Shown here one piece after another: positions 9,773-19,516 of a stretch of DNA of 64,000 nucleotides. Positions within the stretch are counted from its first letter, which is position 1, and each line of letters starts with the position of its first letter. The stretch is from Flammeovirgaceae bacterium UBA2371. GTDB taxonomy: Bacteria > Bacteroidota > Bacteroidia > Cytophagales > Cyclobacteriaceae. Location of the stretch: contig DDTF01000030.1 of the NCBI GenBank assembly GCA_002345965.1, positions 57,163-121,162 of the forward strand. Reading direction: 5' to 3'. The notes beneath the pieces are model-generated. The model worked only from the letters and a program-made list of their open reading frames with translations, was not told where the DNA came from and made no database searches. The position numbers and the translations under genes are program-made.

Positions 9773-10177
9773 ATGGCCAAGAAATATCGCACCGTAATGC
9801 TTATTGATGACAACGAGATTGATAATCTCATTAATCAGAAGATGATTGAGGCTGCAGCCATAGCAGAAAATATTTACACACATACCGGAGCAAAAAGTGC
9901 AATTGAATTTTTGAGGAATATGGAAAAGCTGGAAGTGGCCAAAGAGGTTCTTCCAGATATCATATTTCTGGATATTGACATGCCGCTAATGGATGGATTT
10001 CAATTTTTAGACGAGTTTGAGAAATTGTCTACTGCCACTAAGAAAATGTCTAAGATTGTAATGCTTACTTCTTCCATCAATCCACAGGATTTTGACCGTT
10101 CTAAGAAATACAACAATGTGAAGCTTTACCTGAATAAGCCATTATCTCACGAGAGCATTCAAAAAATAGACGTGTAA
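9773..10177 (+). CDS. Single-domain response regulator (receiver only)
   Basis: 134 residues made of one REC domain and nothing else. The acidic pocket D12-D13, the phospho-acceptor D67 in IIFLDIDMP, the conserved Thr in MLTSS and the Lys in LNKPL are all present, so phosphorylation should work. Proteins of this type pass phosphoryl groups or signal by protein contact, since there is no output domain. No histidine kinase lies next to it; its partner must be elsewhere. The gene converges on the unknown protein gene at 10185 with only 7 bp between stops. Confidence 0.93.
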   Translation: MAKKYRTVMLIDDNEIDNLINQKMIEAAAIAENIYTHTGAKSAIEFLRNMEKLEVAKEVLPDIIFLDIDMPLMDGFQFLDEFEKLSTATKKMSKIVMLTSSINPQDFDRSKKYNNVKLYLNKPLSHESIQKIDV

Positions 10178-10184
10178 AGAGTGC

Positions 10185-11624
10185 TTACAACGATACCAAA
10201 TTCTCGATAAACTTCTCGTCCATCCTGATCATCATTGTAGGCGCATAATAGGAAACCTTGGTTGCCTGCAATTTGGGGACCAACGATGCAATTTTCTTCT
10301 TTTTGTCTTTTTTGGATTCGCTTACAGCAATTTTCAAAATCTTAATGAAGAGCAGGATGTTTTCGCAGGCATGTTTACCAAATAATCTGATCTGGCGCTG
10401 AATGCTATTGGCCAATTGATTGAACAATTCAAAATCGTTGAGCATACAATATTGAAGTGCCAGTAAGGTTTTGACTTCCATCTGAGCAAAAGGGTATTTC
10501 TTAAGGCTCACATCATTTAGTAACCCATTGATAATCTTGGCCGCCTCTTCATACTTACCTACATAATAACTGGATAACGCCCTGTAAATCGTATAAATGG
10601 TATGCTTGGGAATGTCCAAGGTATCAGTTTCATAATCCATGAACAAACTCTCATTCTCAGCATAAAGCTCATTCTCAGCACCAAGTCTCAGACTTCTCTC
10701 AACTTTTGAAATAAGCACTTGTGCCGAGAAAGTATAGTTGGGGTAATTCACCAATAAATTGGCAATGGCATCGTTCACCTCCTCAAAGTACTTCTCAGCT
10801 TGTCTGTAAACCTTATAGTGGTTATAGTACTCCAATTTTAAATACTCAAATACCAGATTAAGGTGGAAGTAAAGTGGATCGAGATTGTAGTTATCAAAGA
10901 TCTTCTGAACATGATCAAAGATGTCCTCAATCGATTCTCCTTCCATCATATCGTCAGGCTCCACAAAAAGCCGATGATGGATGAGCATGCAGCTTTGGTA
11001 TACGTAGAGGCGATGGGACTCATAAAGATGCGCTACATTTTGCATCTCCTTCATCAACAGAATAAGTCCCATTTTCTCATTCTCATCGGCTGACAAAATA
11101 TAACTGCCATACTTCTTGAAGTACTCGGCAAGTAAATCTTCCGCCTTGTCAACCGCTAGCATATAGGCTACATGCCTGTTGTAAAGCTGAGAATAGGTAA
11201 AATGATCAGGACTATTGATGTGTATTTTTTTAAGCGATTTATAAACGATGGTCAGCTCATTGGCCAAATCATAATCAATTAACTCCTTCTCCAACTTCTT
11301 TAGGGTGGCAATTGAAATGGTCCTTTTTTTGGTAAACAGCACTTCATTCAGGTTGGCCACCTTTCTTAAAATATCCGTTCTCGGACTTTCCATCTGCTCA
11401 AGCAGGTGTTCTTCAATTTTTTGATTCAGCCTTGAACGCAACGTATAGTAAGCATTGGCATTCACCTCCAGTTCTACCATGATCTTACTATCAGACAATT
11501 GTCTTTCACGAAGGGATTTCAACAGATAGGCTGATTTCTCCGCATTGCTTTCGATCAAAGAATCATAAATGGCTTTAAAGTCTTTCTCTGAAAGTTGCTT
11601 GACAATATTCTTGAGTTTGGCCAT
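10185..11624 (-). CDS. Conserved helical-repeat protein of unknown function
   Basis: 479 residues, no signal peptide or membrane segment, very rich in Leu, Glu, Lys and Tyr. It is almost entirely predicted helical, with irregular TPR-like pairs in the C-terminal half (for example the YYVGKYEEAAKIINGLL segment near residue 355). The first ~90 residues are strongly charged and could form a separate helical head. I do not recognise a named family; similar all-helical proteins are common and conserved in Bacteroidota. It is transcribed alone from near the tRNA-Ala region. A scaffold or regulatory role is a guess from fold type only. Confidence 0.75.
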   Translation of the reverse strand: MAKLKNIVKQLSEKDFKAIYDSLIESNAEKSAYLLKSLRERQLSDSKIMVELEVNANAYYTLRSRLNQKIEEHLLEQMESPRTDILRKVANLNEVLFTKKRTISIATLKKLEKELIDYDLANELTIVYKSLKKIHINSPDHFTYSQLYNRHVAYMLAVDKAEDLLAEYFKKYGSYILSADENEKMGLILLMKEMQNVAHLYESHRLYVYQSCMLIHHRLFVEPDDMMEGESIEDIFDHVQKIFDNYNLDPLYFHLNLVFEYLKLEYYNHYKVYRQAEKYFEEVNDAIANLLVNYPNYTFSAQVLISKVERSLRLGAENELYAENESLFMDYETDTLDIPKHTIYTIYRALSSYYVGKYEEAAKIINGLLNDVSLKKYPFAQMEVKTLLALQYCMLNDFELFNQLANSIQRQIRLFGKHACENILLFIKILKIAVSESKKDKKKKIASLVPKLQATKVSYYAPTMMIRMDEKFIENLVSL

Positions 11625-11772
11625 TTTATGCGATTAAGTAACGCGAAAAGTTACAAAATTTATAAAAGAGTACAAGAAGGTGAGAAAATGAGATTTAAGC
11701 TTGAAGTGGGAGTTTATGAGCCATTAAGGGATTGAGGGTACTTCTCCACATAAACGGCTATCGGTCTATGAT

Positions 11773-11806
11773 AAAGTCCTGATCTAATTACCGAGATCAG
11801 GACTTT
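11773..11806 (-). terminator. Terminator downstream of tRNA-Ala
   Basis: Perfect 12-bp inverted repeat (AAAGTCCTGATC at 11773-11784, GATCAGGACTTT at 11795-11806, 10-nt loop). It lies 6 bp past the tRNA 3' end on the minus strand; the run after the stem there is TTTATCAT, so it should end the tRNA transcript. Confidence 0.7.
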
Positions 11807-11812
11807 AAACTG

Positions 11813-11887
<75 letters not shown>

Positions 11888-11943
11888 GATTCAGCTGCAA
11901 ATATATTTCAATTTACCAAGCAAGCAAACGGGATTCTCAAGAC

Positions 11944-12666
11944 TCAATCACTGCCCAAATGCTGATTTTTGTCTACCCATTCCTTGAAGGATTTCTTATA
12001 GGAATCACTAATCGGTAATCGCACTGTGCCAATTTGCACTTCCCCTTTATGTATAGCACTTATAGCATGCAATGAAATAATGTAAGAATTGTGGATCCGA
12101 ATAAATTGTTCTGATGGAAGTTGATCTTCCAATGCCTTTAACCTTTGGAGACTCACTATCTTTTGCTGTGGCGTGTGAATGGTCACATAATCTTTCAATC
12201 CCTCTACGTACAGAATGTCCTCCAGCATCACCTTTACCAGTCGCGTGCCATCCTTGACAAAAAAGAAGGCCGGAGCCACCTCCTGAGGTGGCACGGGGCT
12301 ATCACCCCCCTGTAATCGATGACTTACCTTCTCAACCGCCTTTAAAAATCGTTCCATGGTGATGGGCTTGAGCAGGTAATCCACCACGTCCAATTCATAG
12401 CTTTCCAGTGCGTATTCGGAGTAGGCGGTCGTGAGTACCACCATTGGCTTCTGCTGCAGCGCTTTGAGCATATTGATACCTGTTAGCTCCGGCATCTGAA
12501 TATCTAAAAAGATCAAGTCAATTGGATTTTCACGCAGCACCTGCATAGCCTTGAGTGCATTTTCTGCAGTAGCCACCAAAGTTAGAAATGGAATCTTTTT
12601 CACGTAATCACTGAGCAGATTCCGGGCTAACGGTTCATCATCTACTACCAGGCAGTTGATTTTCAA
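11944..12666 (-). CDS. LytTR-family response regulator
   Basis: 240 residues. An N-terminal receiver domain (1-~120) has the acidic pair D9-D10, phospho-acceptor D55 in LIFLDIQMPE and the KPI lysine. A C-terminal LytTR DNA-binding domain (~140-235) shows the typical IRIHNSYIISLHAISAI stretch. It regulates transcription on phosphorylation by its partner kinase. The start codon overlaps the end of the kinase gene by 4 bp, so the two are translationally coupled. Target genes are not shown by the sequence; the divergent TonB-dependent receptor ~250 bp beyond the kinase is one candidate. Confidence 0.95.
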   Translation of the reverse strand: MKINCLVVDDEPLARNLLSDYVKKIPFLTLVATAENALKAMQVLRENPIDLIFLDIQMPELTGINMLKALQQKPMVVLTTAYSEYALESYELDVVDYLLKPITMERFLKAVEKVSHRLQGGDSPVPPQEVAPAFFFVKDGTRLVKVMLEDILYVEGLKDYVTIHTPQQKIVSLQRLKALEDQLPSEQFIRIHNSYIISLHAISAIHKGEVQIGTVRLPISDSYKKSFKEWVDKNQHLGSD

Positions 12667-13700
12667 ATCAGGTTGAGCTTTAATTGCACTGAATATTTAT
12701 CCTCCAAATTCTGAACATGTAGTTCATGGTCATTGGGGTAACTAAGTTCCAGCCTTCTTTTGATATTTGCCAACCCGATACCCGATTTAGTTTCTTCATC
12801 TCGGGTTAATTTGCTGTTTTCTACAGTATAGATACACTCTTTACCATTTACCTCAATCAATACCCGCACCCAGCAGTCCTTTTGGGTGTTGCTTACGCCA
12901 TGTTTAAAAGCATTCTCAAGGAAGGTGATAAAAATTAAAGGTGCAATCTTGGAATCATTGAGGTTTCCTTTCACTTCAAAGTGAATGGGTGTTTCATCAT
13001 TCAGCCGTAATCGTTCAAGGCTAACATAGTTTTCCATGTATTCAATTTCCTTACTGAGCAATACCTTCGGATGATTGGAGTCGTAAATCATGTACCGCAT
13101 CATCTTTGACAATTTATCGATCACAACCGTAGTATTATCCGACTTGGAATAGGCCAGATAATAAAGATTATTAAGGGTGTTAAAAAGGAAATGGGGATTG
13201 ATTTGTGCTTTCAGAAAATTCAATTCGGTCACTAATTTTTCTCTTTCTATTTCCTTGCGCTTTGCTTCCAAATCAAACCAATCTTGAGCAAACCGGAGCA
13301 TGCTTACAAACATTACTATAAATAAATTACTGGTAACAACTTGAACGATATATCGCGTGCTGTTCAAGTAACCCGATCGATGTTCTGTTGCTCCACCATG
13401 AAGATACCTGTCAAATAGTATTCGAATGGTAATAACCACCGCGAACAAAATGATAAATTTCAGCAGGTATTCAAGGATTTGTTTTTTCTCTAAAAGTCTG
13501 GGCAGCAGATAAAAGTAGTTGGCATAAGATATAATGGCTGCAAAAATTACCTGTATGGAAACTATAGTAATGATGCGATTCCAATCTTGTTCTGGCCCAC
13601 GCTGATACGAACTTACCTGATAGAGAAAAAACGACAAGTATACTCCCCAAAAAGAAAGGTGCAAAAGCAGCACCCTGTTATGACTGGCTTTTGTGGTCAT
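12663..13700 (-). CDS. LytS/YehU-type sensor histidine kinase
   Basis: 345 residues. Four hydrophobic segments in the first ~140 residues (about 10-30, 43-66, 77-97, 117-137) form a membrane sensor with no clear extracytoplasmic domain. A short coiled coil (~141-160) leads to the His_kinase domain with phospho-acceptor H170 in QINPHFLFNTLNNLYYL. The HATPase_c part follows, with the N-box in FLENAFKHGV and the G-box in SGIGLANIKRRL. It phosphorylates the overlapping LytTR regulator. Ligand unknown. Confidence 0.95.
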   Translation of the reverse strand: MTTKASHNRVLLLHLSFWGVYLSFFLYQVSSYQRGPEQDWNRIITIVSIQVIFAAIISYANYFYLLPRLLEKKQILEYLLKFIILFAVVITIRILFDRYLHGGATEHRSGYLNSTRYIVQVVTSNLFIVMFVSMLRFAQDWFDLEAKRKEIEREKLVTELNFLKAQINPHFLFNTLNNLYYLAYSKSDNTTVVIDKLSKMMRYMIYDSNHPKVLLSKEIEYMENYVSLERLRLNDETPIHFEVKGNLNDSKIAPLIFITFLENAFKHGVSNTQKDCWVRVLIEVNGKECIYTVENSKLTRDEETKSGIGLANIKRRLELSYPNDHELHVQNLEDKYSVQLKLNLI

Positions 13701-13947
13701 GAAATAATTAACATAAGTAACAAATGTAATTCATCCCTACGACCTCAAATACCATTGATCCTTCTTTTCTGCCACTGGTTAAGCCTGATCGACAGTTACC
13801 CCATTTTGAATGATAGTCTGCGAGTTTGATGATTTAGAGGGTATATGTCTAACAAAAGAGGGAATTCGTCTAATAGTATAATTGAGCACCAAACTATTTA
13901 CCAAATTTGCAGTTAATATCAGCTGTACCATAATCTCAATTACCTAG

Positions 13948-16812
13948 ATGAAAAAAATTTTAGTACTTGCCTTTAGTATTTTGGCACTCAGTTTTGCATT
14001 TGGCCAGGCACCTTCAGGCAACGGCAAGGTGTCAGGTACAATAGCAGACCCTACCACCGATCAACCCGTTGAATACGCTACTATTGCGATTATCAACCCG
14101 CAAACCAACAAACCCATCAATGGTACTGTGGCTGATGGAAAAGGTAAGTTCACGGTAAAAGACCTCCCAAATGGTAAATTCAGAGTGGCCATTTCTTTCA
14201 TCGGTTATGAAACCATTAATAGAAACATTGAACTCTCCGATGCTGATCGGGATATCGATTTAGGCAAAATATTGCTTAGCCCTTCTGTACAAGTACTCAA
14301 CGAAATTACTGTACAGGGAGAAAAATCTTTAATTGAAGAACGCGTAGATCGCATGATCTACAACGCTGAAAACGATATCACTTCCAAGGGTGGGGATGCA
14401 GCAGATGTATTAAGACGCGTGCCATTACTTTCTGTGGATCTGGATGGCAACGTGTCTATTCGTGGTAGCGAAAATATCAGGGTATTGATCAACAACCGCC
14501 CCTCCACCATTACTGCAGGTAGCATCGCTGATGCCCTCAAGCAAATTCCTGCTGATGAGATCAAGTCAGTGGAAGTAATTACATCACCTTCTGCCAAGTA
14601 CGATGCAGAAGGAACATCAGGTATTATCAATATTATTACCAAGAAGACTGTGCTGGAAGGAGCTACTATGAATGTGAACAGCAGTTTTGGAAACAGGGGT
14701 TCTAACCTGGGATTACGCGGGGGGTACAAAAAAGGTAAAGTTGGACTATCCCTCGGTGGTTGGGGGCGATATGGCTACAACACATTAGGTAGTTTTGAAA
14801 ACTCACAAATAACAGGTAGTGCCACTACACTGCAAAGTGCCGATACCAGGAGTAACTACCTTCGCGCCAATTACACTTTAGGGCTGGACTATGATCTGAA
14901 CAAAAACAACTACTTTACTTCCTCTGTTCGATTCGGATCAAGAGGCTCCAAAGATTATCAAGATCAGTTGTTAACTGAAAGATTTATCAACAATAGCCTT
15001 GATGAAATAAATCTCCGTGATGTCTTTTCCAACAACTCGTCTAATTCAGTGGATGTTAATTTCAATTACACTCATCTGTTTCCTCAAAAAGAGAAAGAGT
15101 TTAGTATACTTGGATTGTACAGCAACGATGATGGTACGAACGATTTTGAAAATACAATATTTAACCTGAACGATAATTCAATCGATAGTAGAATTAAAAA
15201 CATCAATGGAAGCACCAACGAAGAGTACGCCATTCAAACCGACTTCCAAACACCCATTGGTGACAAACAGCTGGTGGAGTTAGGTGGAAAACAAACTATC
15301 AGAAGAGCATTCAGCGACTATCAGTCTTTTAGCGCAACAGGCACCAGTCCTTACGTTGCTGCAATTGACCCAAGGCTTTCTAACATCTTCAACTATCAAC
15401 AAGATGTAAGTGCAGGCTATCTGTCTTATACACTCAACCTCAGCAAGTATTCCTTTAAAGCGGGTGGGCGTTATGAGTACACTACCATCAATGCCTTCTT
15501 CCAGGATGAAGTAGACATCACTATTCCTTCTTATGGCGTGTTTGTACCCACTATCAACATTGGCAGAAAACTCAAAAAGAACAACATGATCAAGATGGCC
15601 TTCAACAGAAGAATCCAAAGACCATCTATTCGGTTCCTCAATCCAAATATTCAAGCTTCCAACCCACTTAATATTACTATTGGTAACCCATCTCTTGATC
15701 CAGAGTATACCGACAATTATGAATTGGGCTATAGCACCTTCGTGAAAGGGGCCAGTTTGAATTTTACGGGTTTTGTTAGGAACACCAACAACTCTATCCA
15801 ACGCGTGAGCGATTTGGTTGGTGACACCGTGAGGACCAGCTATTTTAATATTGGTGAAGAACGCGCGTATGGACTTGGTGTAAACGCAAATTTAATCCTC
15901 AACGATAAAATTTCAATCAACGGTGGTACCGAAGTCTACTACCTGACATTAAGCAACAACGTACCGGATCCGATTTACAGTGCCTCCAACACAGGTTGGG
16001 TAGTGAGTGGCCGGTTGTTCGGAAGCTACAAAATGACTGACACCTGGAGTTTACAATTCTTCAGTTTCGCCAGGGGCAATCGCGTGCAACTGCAAGGGTT
16101 CCAGGGAGGCTACGGGATGTATTCATTGGGTATCAACAAAGACTTGCCAAATAAAAGAGGAAGTATCGGCTTTGGCGCTGAGAACTTCCTGGGCAACAGT
16201 ATCACGATCAAGAGTGAAACAGTTTCTCCTATCGTGAATCAACAGAGCACTACCATCCGTCAAAACCTGAACTTTAAGGTAAATGTAAACCTGAGATTCG
16301 GAAAAATAGAGGGCAACAGTTCACGATCCTCAACACCACGCAGAAGCAAAAGAACTATTTCCAGTGATGACCTGAAAGACGGAGAGGGTGGTGGACAGGA
16401 TGCAGGTCAGGAACAACCTGCCTTTACACCAACAACGCAAAGCCGAGGAGGAGCAGCAAAACCTGCGGAAGTCAAAAAAGTGGATTCTGATCCCACAATA
16501 CAAGTAGACCCAACAGGTACCTGGGCTTACACCATTGAATCTCCTCAGGGAGGAAGCGGAACACTATTGCTTAAAAAAGAGGGTGACCAGTTGTCAGGAA
16601 CTATAGTGAACAATCGCAACAACAAAGAAACAGCATTGAATAATATTGAATTAGTTGGCAATGGGTTGACATTCGACTATGAAGCCAGCTTTGGGCCCAA
16701 TACCAATATTGTTAATGTAGTGTTGGTCATCAAAGAAGATTCGATGGAAGGAACCATGAGTATAGGTTCGTTCGGCACCTTCCCAATGAAGGGAACAAGA
16801 ACCGCCAAATAA
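13948..16812 (+). CDS. TonB-dependent receptor-like outer-membrane protein with extra C-terminal domain
   Basis: 954 residues. A signal peptide (1-~19, ending AFGQ) is followed by a carboxypeptidase-regulatory-like beta sandwich (~27-112, VSGTIADPTTDQPVEYATI). A plug domain (~115-235, GGDAADVLRRVPLLSVDLDG...YDAEGTSGIINIITKK) and a large beta-barrel of the outer-membrane beta-barrel family follow to ~815. Barrel receptors of this kind normally end at the last strand. Here a Ser/Gly/Gln-rich linker (~820-860) and a further ~95-residue beta-rich domain (DPTGTWAYTIESPQGGSGTLLL onward) follow. No SusD-like gene sits beside it, so a polysaccharide locus is not indicated; the cargo could be a metal chelate, peptide or other. 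It is divergent from the LytS/LytTR pair. Confidence 0.9.
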   Translation: MKKILVLAFSILALSFAFGQAPSGNGKVSGTIADPTTDQPVEYATIAIINPQTNKPINGTVADGKGKFTVKDLPNGKFRVAISFIGYETINRNIELSDADRDIDLGKILLSPSVQVLNEITVQGEKSLIEERVDRMIYNAENDITSKGGDAADVLRRVPLLSVDLDGNVSIRGSENIRVLINNRPSTITAGSIADALKQIPADEIKSVEVITSPSAKYDAEGTSGIINIITKKTVLEGATMNVNSSFGNRGSNLGLRGGYKKGKVGLSLGGWGRYGYNTLGSFENSQITGSATTLQSADTRSNYLRANYTLGLDYDLNKNNYFTSSVRFGSRGSKDYQDQLLTERFINNSLDEINLRDVFSNNSSNSVDVNFNYTHLFPQKEKEFSILGLYSNDDGTNDFENTIFNLNDNSIDSRIKNINGSTNEEYAIQTDFQTPIGDKQLVELGGKQTIRRAFSDYQSFSATGTSPYVAAIDPRLSNIFNYQQDVSAGYLSYTLNLSKYSFKAGGRYEYTTINAFFQDEVDITIPSYGVFVPTINIGRKLKKNNMIKMAFNRRIQRPSIRFLNPNIQASNPLNITIGNPSLDPEYTDNYELGYSTFVKGASLNFTGFVRNTNNSIQRVSDLVGDTVRTSYFNIGEERAYGLGVNANLILNDKISINGGTEVYYLTLSNNVPDPIYSASNTGWVVSGRLFGSYKMTDTWSLQFFSFARGNRVQLQGFQGGYGMYSLGINKDLPNKRGSIGFGAENFLGNSITIKSETVSPIVNQQSTTIRQNLNFKVNVNLRFGKIEGNSSRSSTPRRSKRTISSDDLKDGEGGGQDAGQEQPAFTPTTQSRGGAAKPAEVKKVDSDPTIQVDPTGTWAYTIESPQGGSGTLLLKKEGDQLSGTIVNNRNNKETALNNIELVGNGLTFDYEASFGPNTNIVNVVLVIKEDSMEGTMSIGSFGTFPMKGTRTAK

Positions 16813-16824
16813 TATTTTTATCTC

Positions 16825-16862
16825 TCACCCCAAGAAGTGATCAAGCTCGCTCCTTGGGGTGA
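16825..16862 (+). terminator. Hairpin after the TonB-dependent receptor
   Basis: TCACCCCAAG (16825-16834) pairs with CTTGGGGTGA (16853-16862), 18-nt loop, 12 bp after the stop codon. The T-run after it is imperfect (TTCTCCTCATGTTTTTAT), so termination is likely but not certain. Confidence 0.6.
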
Positions 16863-16894
16863 TTCTCCTCATGTTTTTATCCTCTTTTTAGGGC

Positions 16895-16902
16895 TATTTT
16901 TG
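16895..16902 (+). promoter_or_regulatory. Possible -7 box for the universal stress gene
   Basis: TATTTTTG matches TAnnTTTG and lies 28 bp before the ATG at 16931. No good -33 TTG is present upstream. Confidence 0.35.
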
Positions 16903-16930
16903 GATATTATTAACCCTAAATAGTATCTAG

Positions 16931-17764
16931 ATGAAATCCATACTTGTTCCAACTGATTTTTCTGAAAACGCAAACACAGCCATAGAGTATGCCTGCGAAC
17001 TGGCAAAATCACTTGGCGCAGCGGTGTTCATCATCAATGTTTATACTCCTGCAGTAACGCAATACAATATCATCAGCCCGCTCATTGAAGAAGAGACTGG
17101 ACGTGCGCGTAAACTAGCCAAAGAGAAATTAGCTTCAATTCAGGAACTGGTACAATCCCAGTACAAGCCACTGGTTTGTAATACTGAATTTGTTGTGGGC
17201 GGATTATTAGAAGCCATCGAAGAACTTGTGGATAAAGACAAAGCCGATCTCGTTGTAATGGGTACCAGAGGCGCAAGCGGTTTAGATAAAATACTTTTTG
17301 GCAGTAACACCACACGCGTTATTGAAAAGGTTAAGTGTCCTGTATTGGCAATTCCTGCCGAGTGTCCTTTTCATACCCCAAAGCGCATTGTATATGCTAC
17401 CGATTTCAACAATGCAGAACTCGATCACGTAGGGAAACTGGTCATTTTTTCAAAAGCCTTTAACGCTGAGTTGATGTTTACCCATATCACCACGGACAGG
17501 GCTGCGTTGGAATCTGAGGAACTATTGAAAAGAAATTTCGCCAAACGTGTAAGTGCTTTAACGGACTACTCATCGATCACTTACTTTGTCAAGTATGAAG
17601 ACGATATCAGCAGAGCTTTGGATTCGTTTACCACACAAGTAGATGCAGATTGGATTGCCCTATTCACCAGGGAAAGAAAAATGTTCGAGAAATTGTACAA
17701 TCCAAGTCTTACAAAAGCAATGGCGTATCAAACCAAAATTCCATTGCTGGCTATCAAAGCTTAA
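16931..17764 (+). CDS. Universal stress protein, tandem UspA domains
   Basis: 277 residues with two Usp domains (1-~143 and ~150-277). The first has the ATP-binding signature G-x2-G-x9-G-S in GTRGASGLDKILFGSNT, so it probably binds ATP. The second domain lacks a clear glycine signature and looks degenerate. This tandem arrangement is common in Bacteroidota. Cytoplasmic, no signal peptide. Its 3' end overlaps the convergent cutC gene by 11 bp. Confidence 0.94.
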   Translation: MKSILVPTDFSENANTAIEYACELAKSLGAAVFIINVYTPAVTQYNIISPLIEEETGRARKLAKEKLASIQELVQSQYKPLVCNTEFVVGGLLEAIEELVDKDKADLVVMGTRGASGLDKILFGSNTTRVIEKVKCPVLAIPAECPFHTPKRIVYATDFNNAELDHVGKLVIFSKAFNAELMFTHITTDRAALESEELLKRNFAKRVSALTDYSSITYFVKYEDDISRALDSFTTQVDADWIALFTRERKMFEKLYNPSLTKAMAYQTKIPLLAIKA

Positions 17765-18500
17765 CCGACTCCGCCAAAGAACGAATTAGGCGGACCCGAT
17801 TTGGGTCCACGGTTCTGTATTTAAATTCGGTACCTGCCTCCTCTCCCATCGCGACTATGTTAGGGTTTCTAAATTGCATGACACTATCTGCAAATGAGGT
17901 GGCCGAGAAATGAATCTCCTCCACAGCGGATTGTTTTACTATTTGTGTTACTGTTTTCTCGTTGACACCAGATCCTGCCATGATGATAATTCTTCCGCTG
18001 GCCTGCCTGCGCAATGCGGTAATCAGATCTGCACCTTCCAGCGCTTTTGGCTGTTGACCTGAAGTGAGAATTCGGTCAAAGCCAATTTCTATGCAGTCTT
18101 CCAATGCCTCAAATGGATCACGTGTCATATCAAAAGCACGATGACAAGTTACCTTGAGAGGACGTGCCTTTGCAATTAGTTCTTTGCATCTTTTTTTATC
18201 AATTCGGCCTTCTTCTGTAAGTATTCCAAAAACCAATCCATCTACACTTAAACGCTGACATTGCGCCAGATCTCGTTTCATGATGTGGTATTCATAATTA
18301 TTGTAACAAAAGTCTCCACCTCGCGGACGCAACATTACATAAACATCCAGATTAATATTTTGTCGCACTTGTTCTATCATTCCAAACGAAGGGGTAGTAC
18401 CTCCCTCTGCAGGATTGTCGCAAAGTTCAATGCGATCAGCGCCTCCCTCCTGCGCACGCAAAGCTGACGCAATGTTATATACTACTACTTCACAAATCAT
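17754..18500 (-). CDS. cutC: CutC family protein
   Basis: 248 residues, the standard length. A TIM-barrel protein with EVVVYNIASALRAQEGGADRIELC at the start (family signature), VMLRPRGGDF, CHRAFDM and SGVNEKTV segments. CutC was named for copper homeostasis, but its biochemical role is disputed, and this gene is not part of the copper cluster further right. It is the last gene of a minus-strand run with the asparaginase-family gene (41 bp gap) and the NlpC/P60 gene. Confidence 0.95.
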   Translation of the reverse strand: MICEVVVYNIASALRAQEGGADRIELCDNPAEGGTTPSFGMIEQVRQNINLDVYVMLRPRGGDFCYNNYEYHIMKRDLAQCQRLSVDGLVFGILTEEGRIDKKRCKELIAKARPLKVTCHRAFDMTRDPFEALEDCIEIGFDRILTSGQQPKALEGADLITALRRQASGRIIIMAGSGVNEKTVTQIVKQSAVEEIHFSATSFADSVMQFRNPNIVAMGEEAGTEFKYRTVDPNRVRLIRSLAESVKL

Positions 18501-18540
18501 ATTTTTGGAGCATCAGATCCCTAAACAGTAATACTAAACT

Positions 18541-19512
18541 TTAATAGTAGGACTTCGCCTCGAACAGCTTGTTCTGCACCTCGGGTGAATATACTGCATA
18601 GGTAAATCCCTTTTGCAACGCATAAGCACCGTACTCTCCATTTTTATTGATGGCCAGAAAACCTACCTGAATTTGTTTTGAGTTTTCAGGCTGGTTCTTT
18701 ACAATTCTTCTTACAGCCATTTCACAGGCTTGCTGAGGTGAATTGCCCTGCCTCATTAATTCCACCACCAGATGCGATCCTACAATCCGTATCACCTCCT
18801 CGCCAACTCCTGTCGATGTTGCCGCTCCGATTTCATTGTCTACAAACAACCCTGCGCCAATGATGGGGGAATCACCAACTCTACCTCGCATTTTATAAGC
18901 CATTCCGCTAGTAGTACAACCCCCCGAGATATTGCTTTTGGCATCCATCGCTACCATACCAATGGTATCATGATTTTCTATGTTAGCAATGGGCTTATAC
19001 TTTGAAGTCTTCAGCCATTCCTTCCATGCGGCCTCCGATTCTTTTGTCAATAAGTTTTCTTTCTTAAACCCTTGTTGCAAAGCAAACTGAAGGGCCCCAT
19101 CTCCTGCGAGCATTACATGAGGTGTTTCTTCCATCACTTTGCGCGCCACTGAAATAGGATGTACGATGTGCTCAAGGCAAACCACGGCCCCGCAATTGGC
19201 TTTTTCATCCATGATGCAGGCGTCCAGTGTTACCTTTCCCTCCCGGTCGGGCAAACCACCCAGACCCACGCTACTTTCCTTCGGATCACCCTCCGGTACT
19301 TGCACCCCTTTTTCTATTGCATCTAGTGACCTACCACCGGCAGACAAAATTTTCCAGGCTTCCACATTGGCCTGAATACCAAAATTCCAGGTAGAGACTA
19401 CAATGGGTTTTGTAGCGGGGGTCATTCTTCCTTTTCCAAATGCATTTACAAAAGGTAGGGCTGACAAAACGGATGCACCCAGTCCTATAAACTTTCTGCG
19501 TGAGGTCTTCAT
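18541..19512 (-). CDS. N4-(beta-N-acetylglucosaminyl)-L-asparaginase family protein, Tat-exported
   Basis: 323 residues. An Ntn hydrolase of the glycosylasparaginase type: autocleavage should occur before T183 in ENHDTIGMVAMD to free the nucleophile threonine, and the substrate-binding GRVGDSPIIGAGLFVDNEIGAATSTG block is intact. The N-terminus carries a twin-arginine signal (S4-R-R-K-F with a hydrophobic stretch to ~25), so the folded precursor is exported. In the family these enzymes release Asn from GlcNAc-Asn or act as isoaspartyl peptidases; exact substrate not shown. The gene starts 4 bp after the NlpC/P60 gene ends. Confidence 0.94.
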   Translation of the reverse strand: MKTSRRKFIGLGASVLSALPFVNAFGKGRMTPATKPIVVSTWNFGIQANVEAWKILSAGGRSLDAIEKGVQVPEGDPKESSVGLGGLPDREGKVTLDACIMDEKANCGAVVCLEHIVHPISVARKVMEETPHVMLAGDGALQFALQQGFKKENLLTKESEAAWKEWLKTSKYKPIANIENHDTIGMVAMDAKSNISGGCTTSGMAYKMRGRVGDSPIIGAGLFVDNEIGAATSTGVGEEVIRIVGSHLVVELMRQGNSPQQACEMAVRRIVKNQPENSKQIQVGFLAINKNGEYGAYALQKGFTYAVYSPEVQNKLFEAKSYY

Positions 19513-19516
19513 AAGA

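Noticed and set aside
15280..15801. 173-codon minus-strand ORF inside the TonB-dependent receptor gene
   Set aside because: Antisense of barrel strands, no signal or domain.
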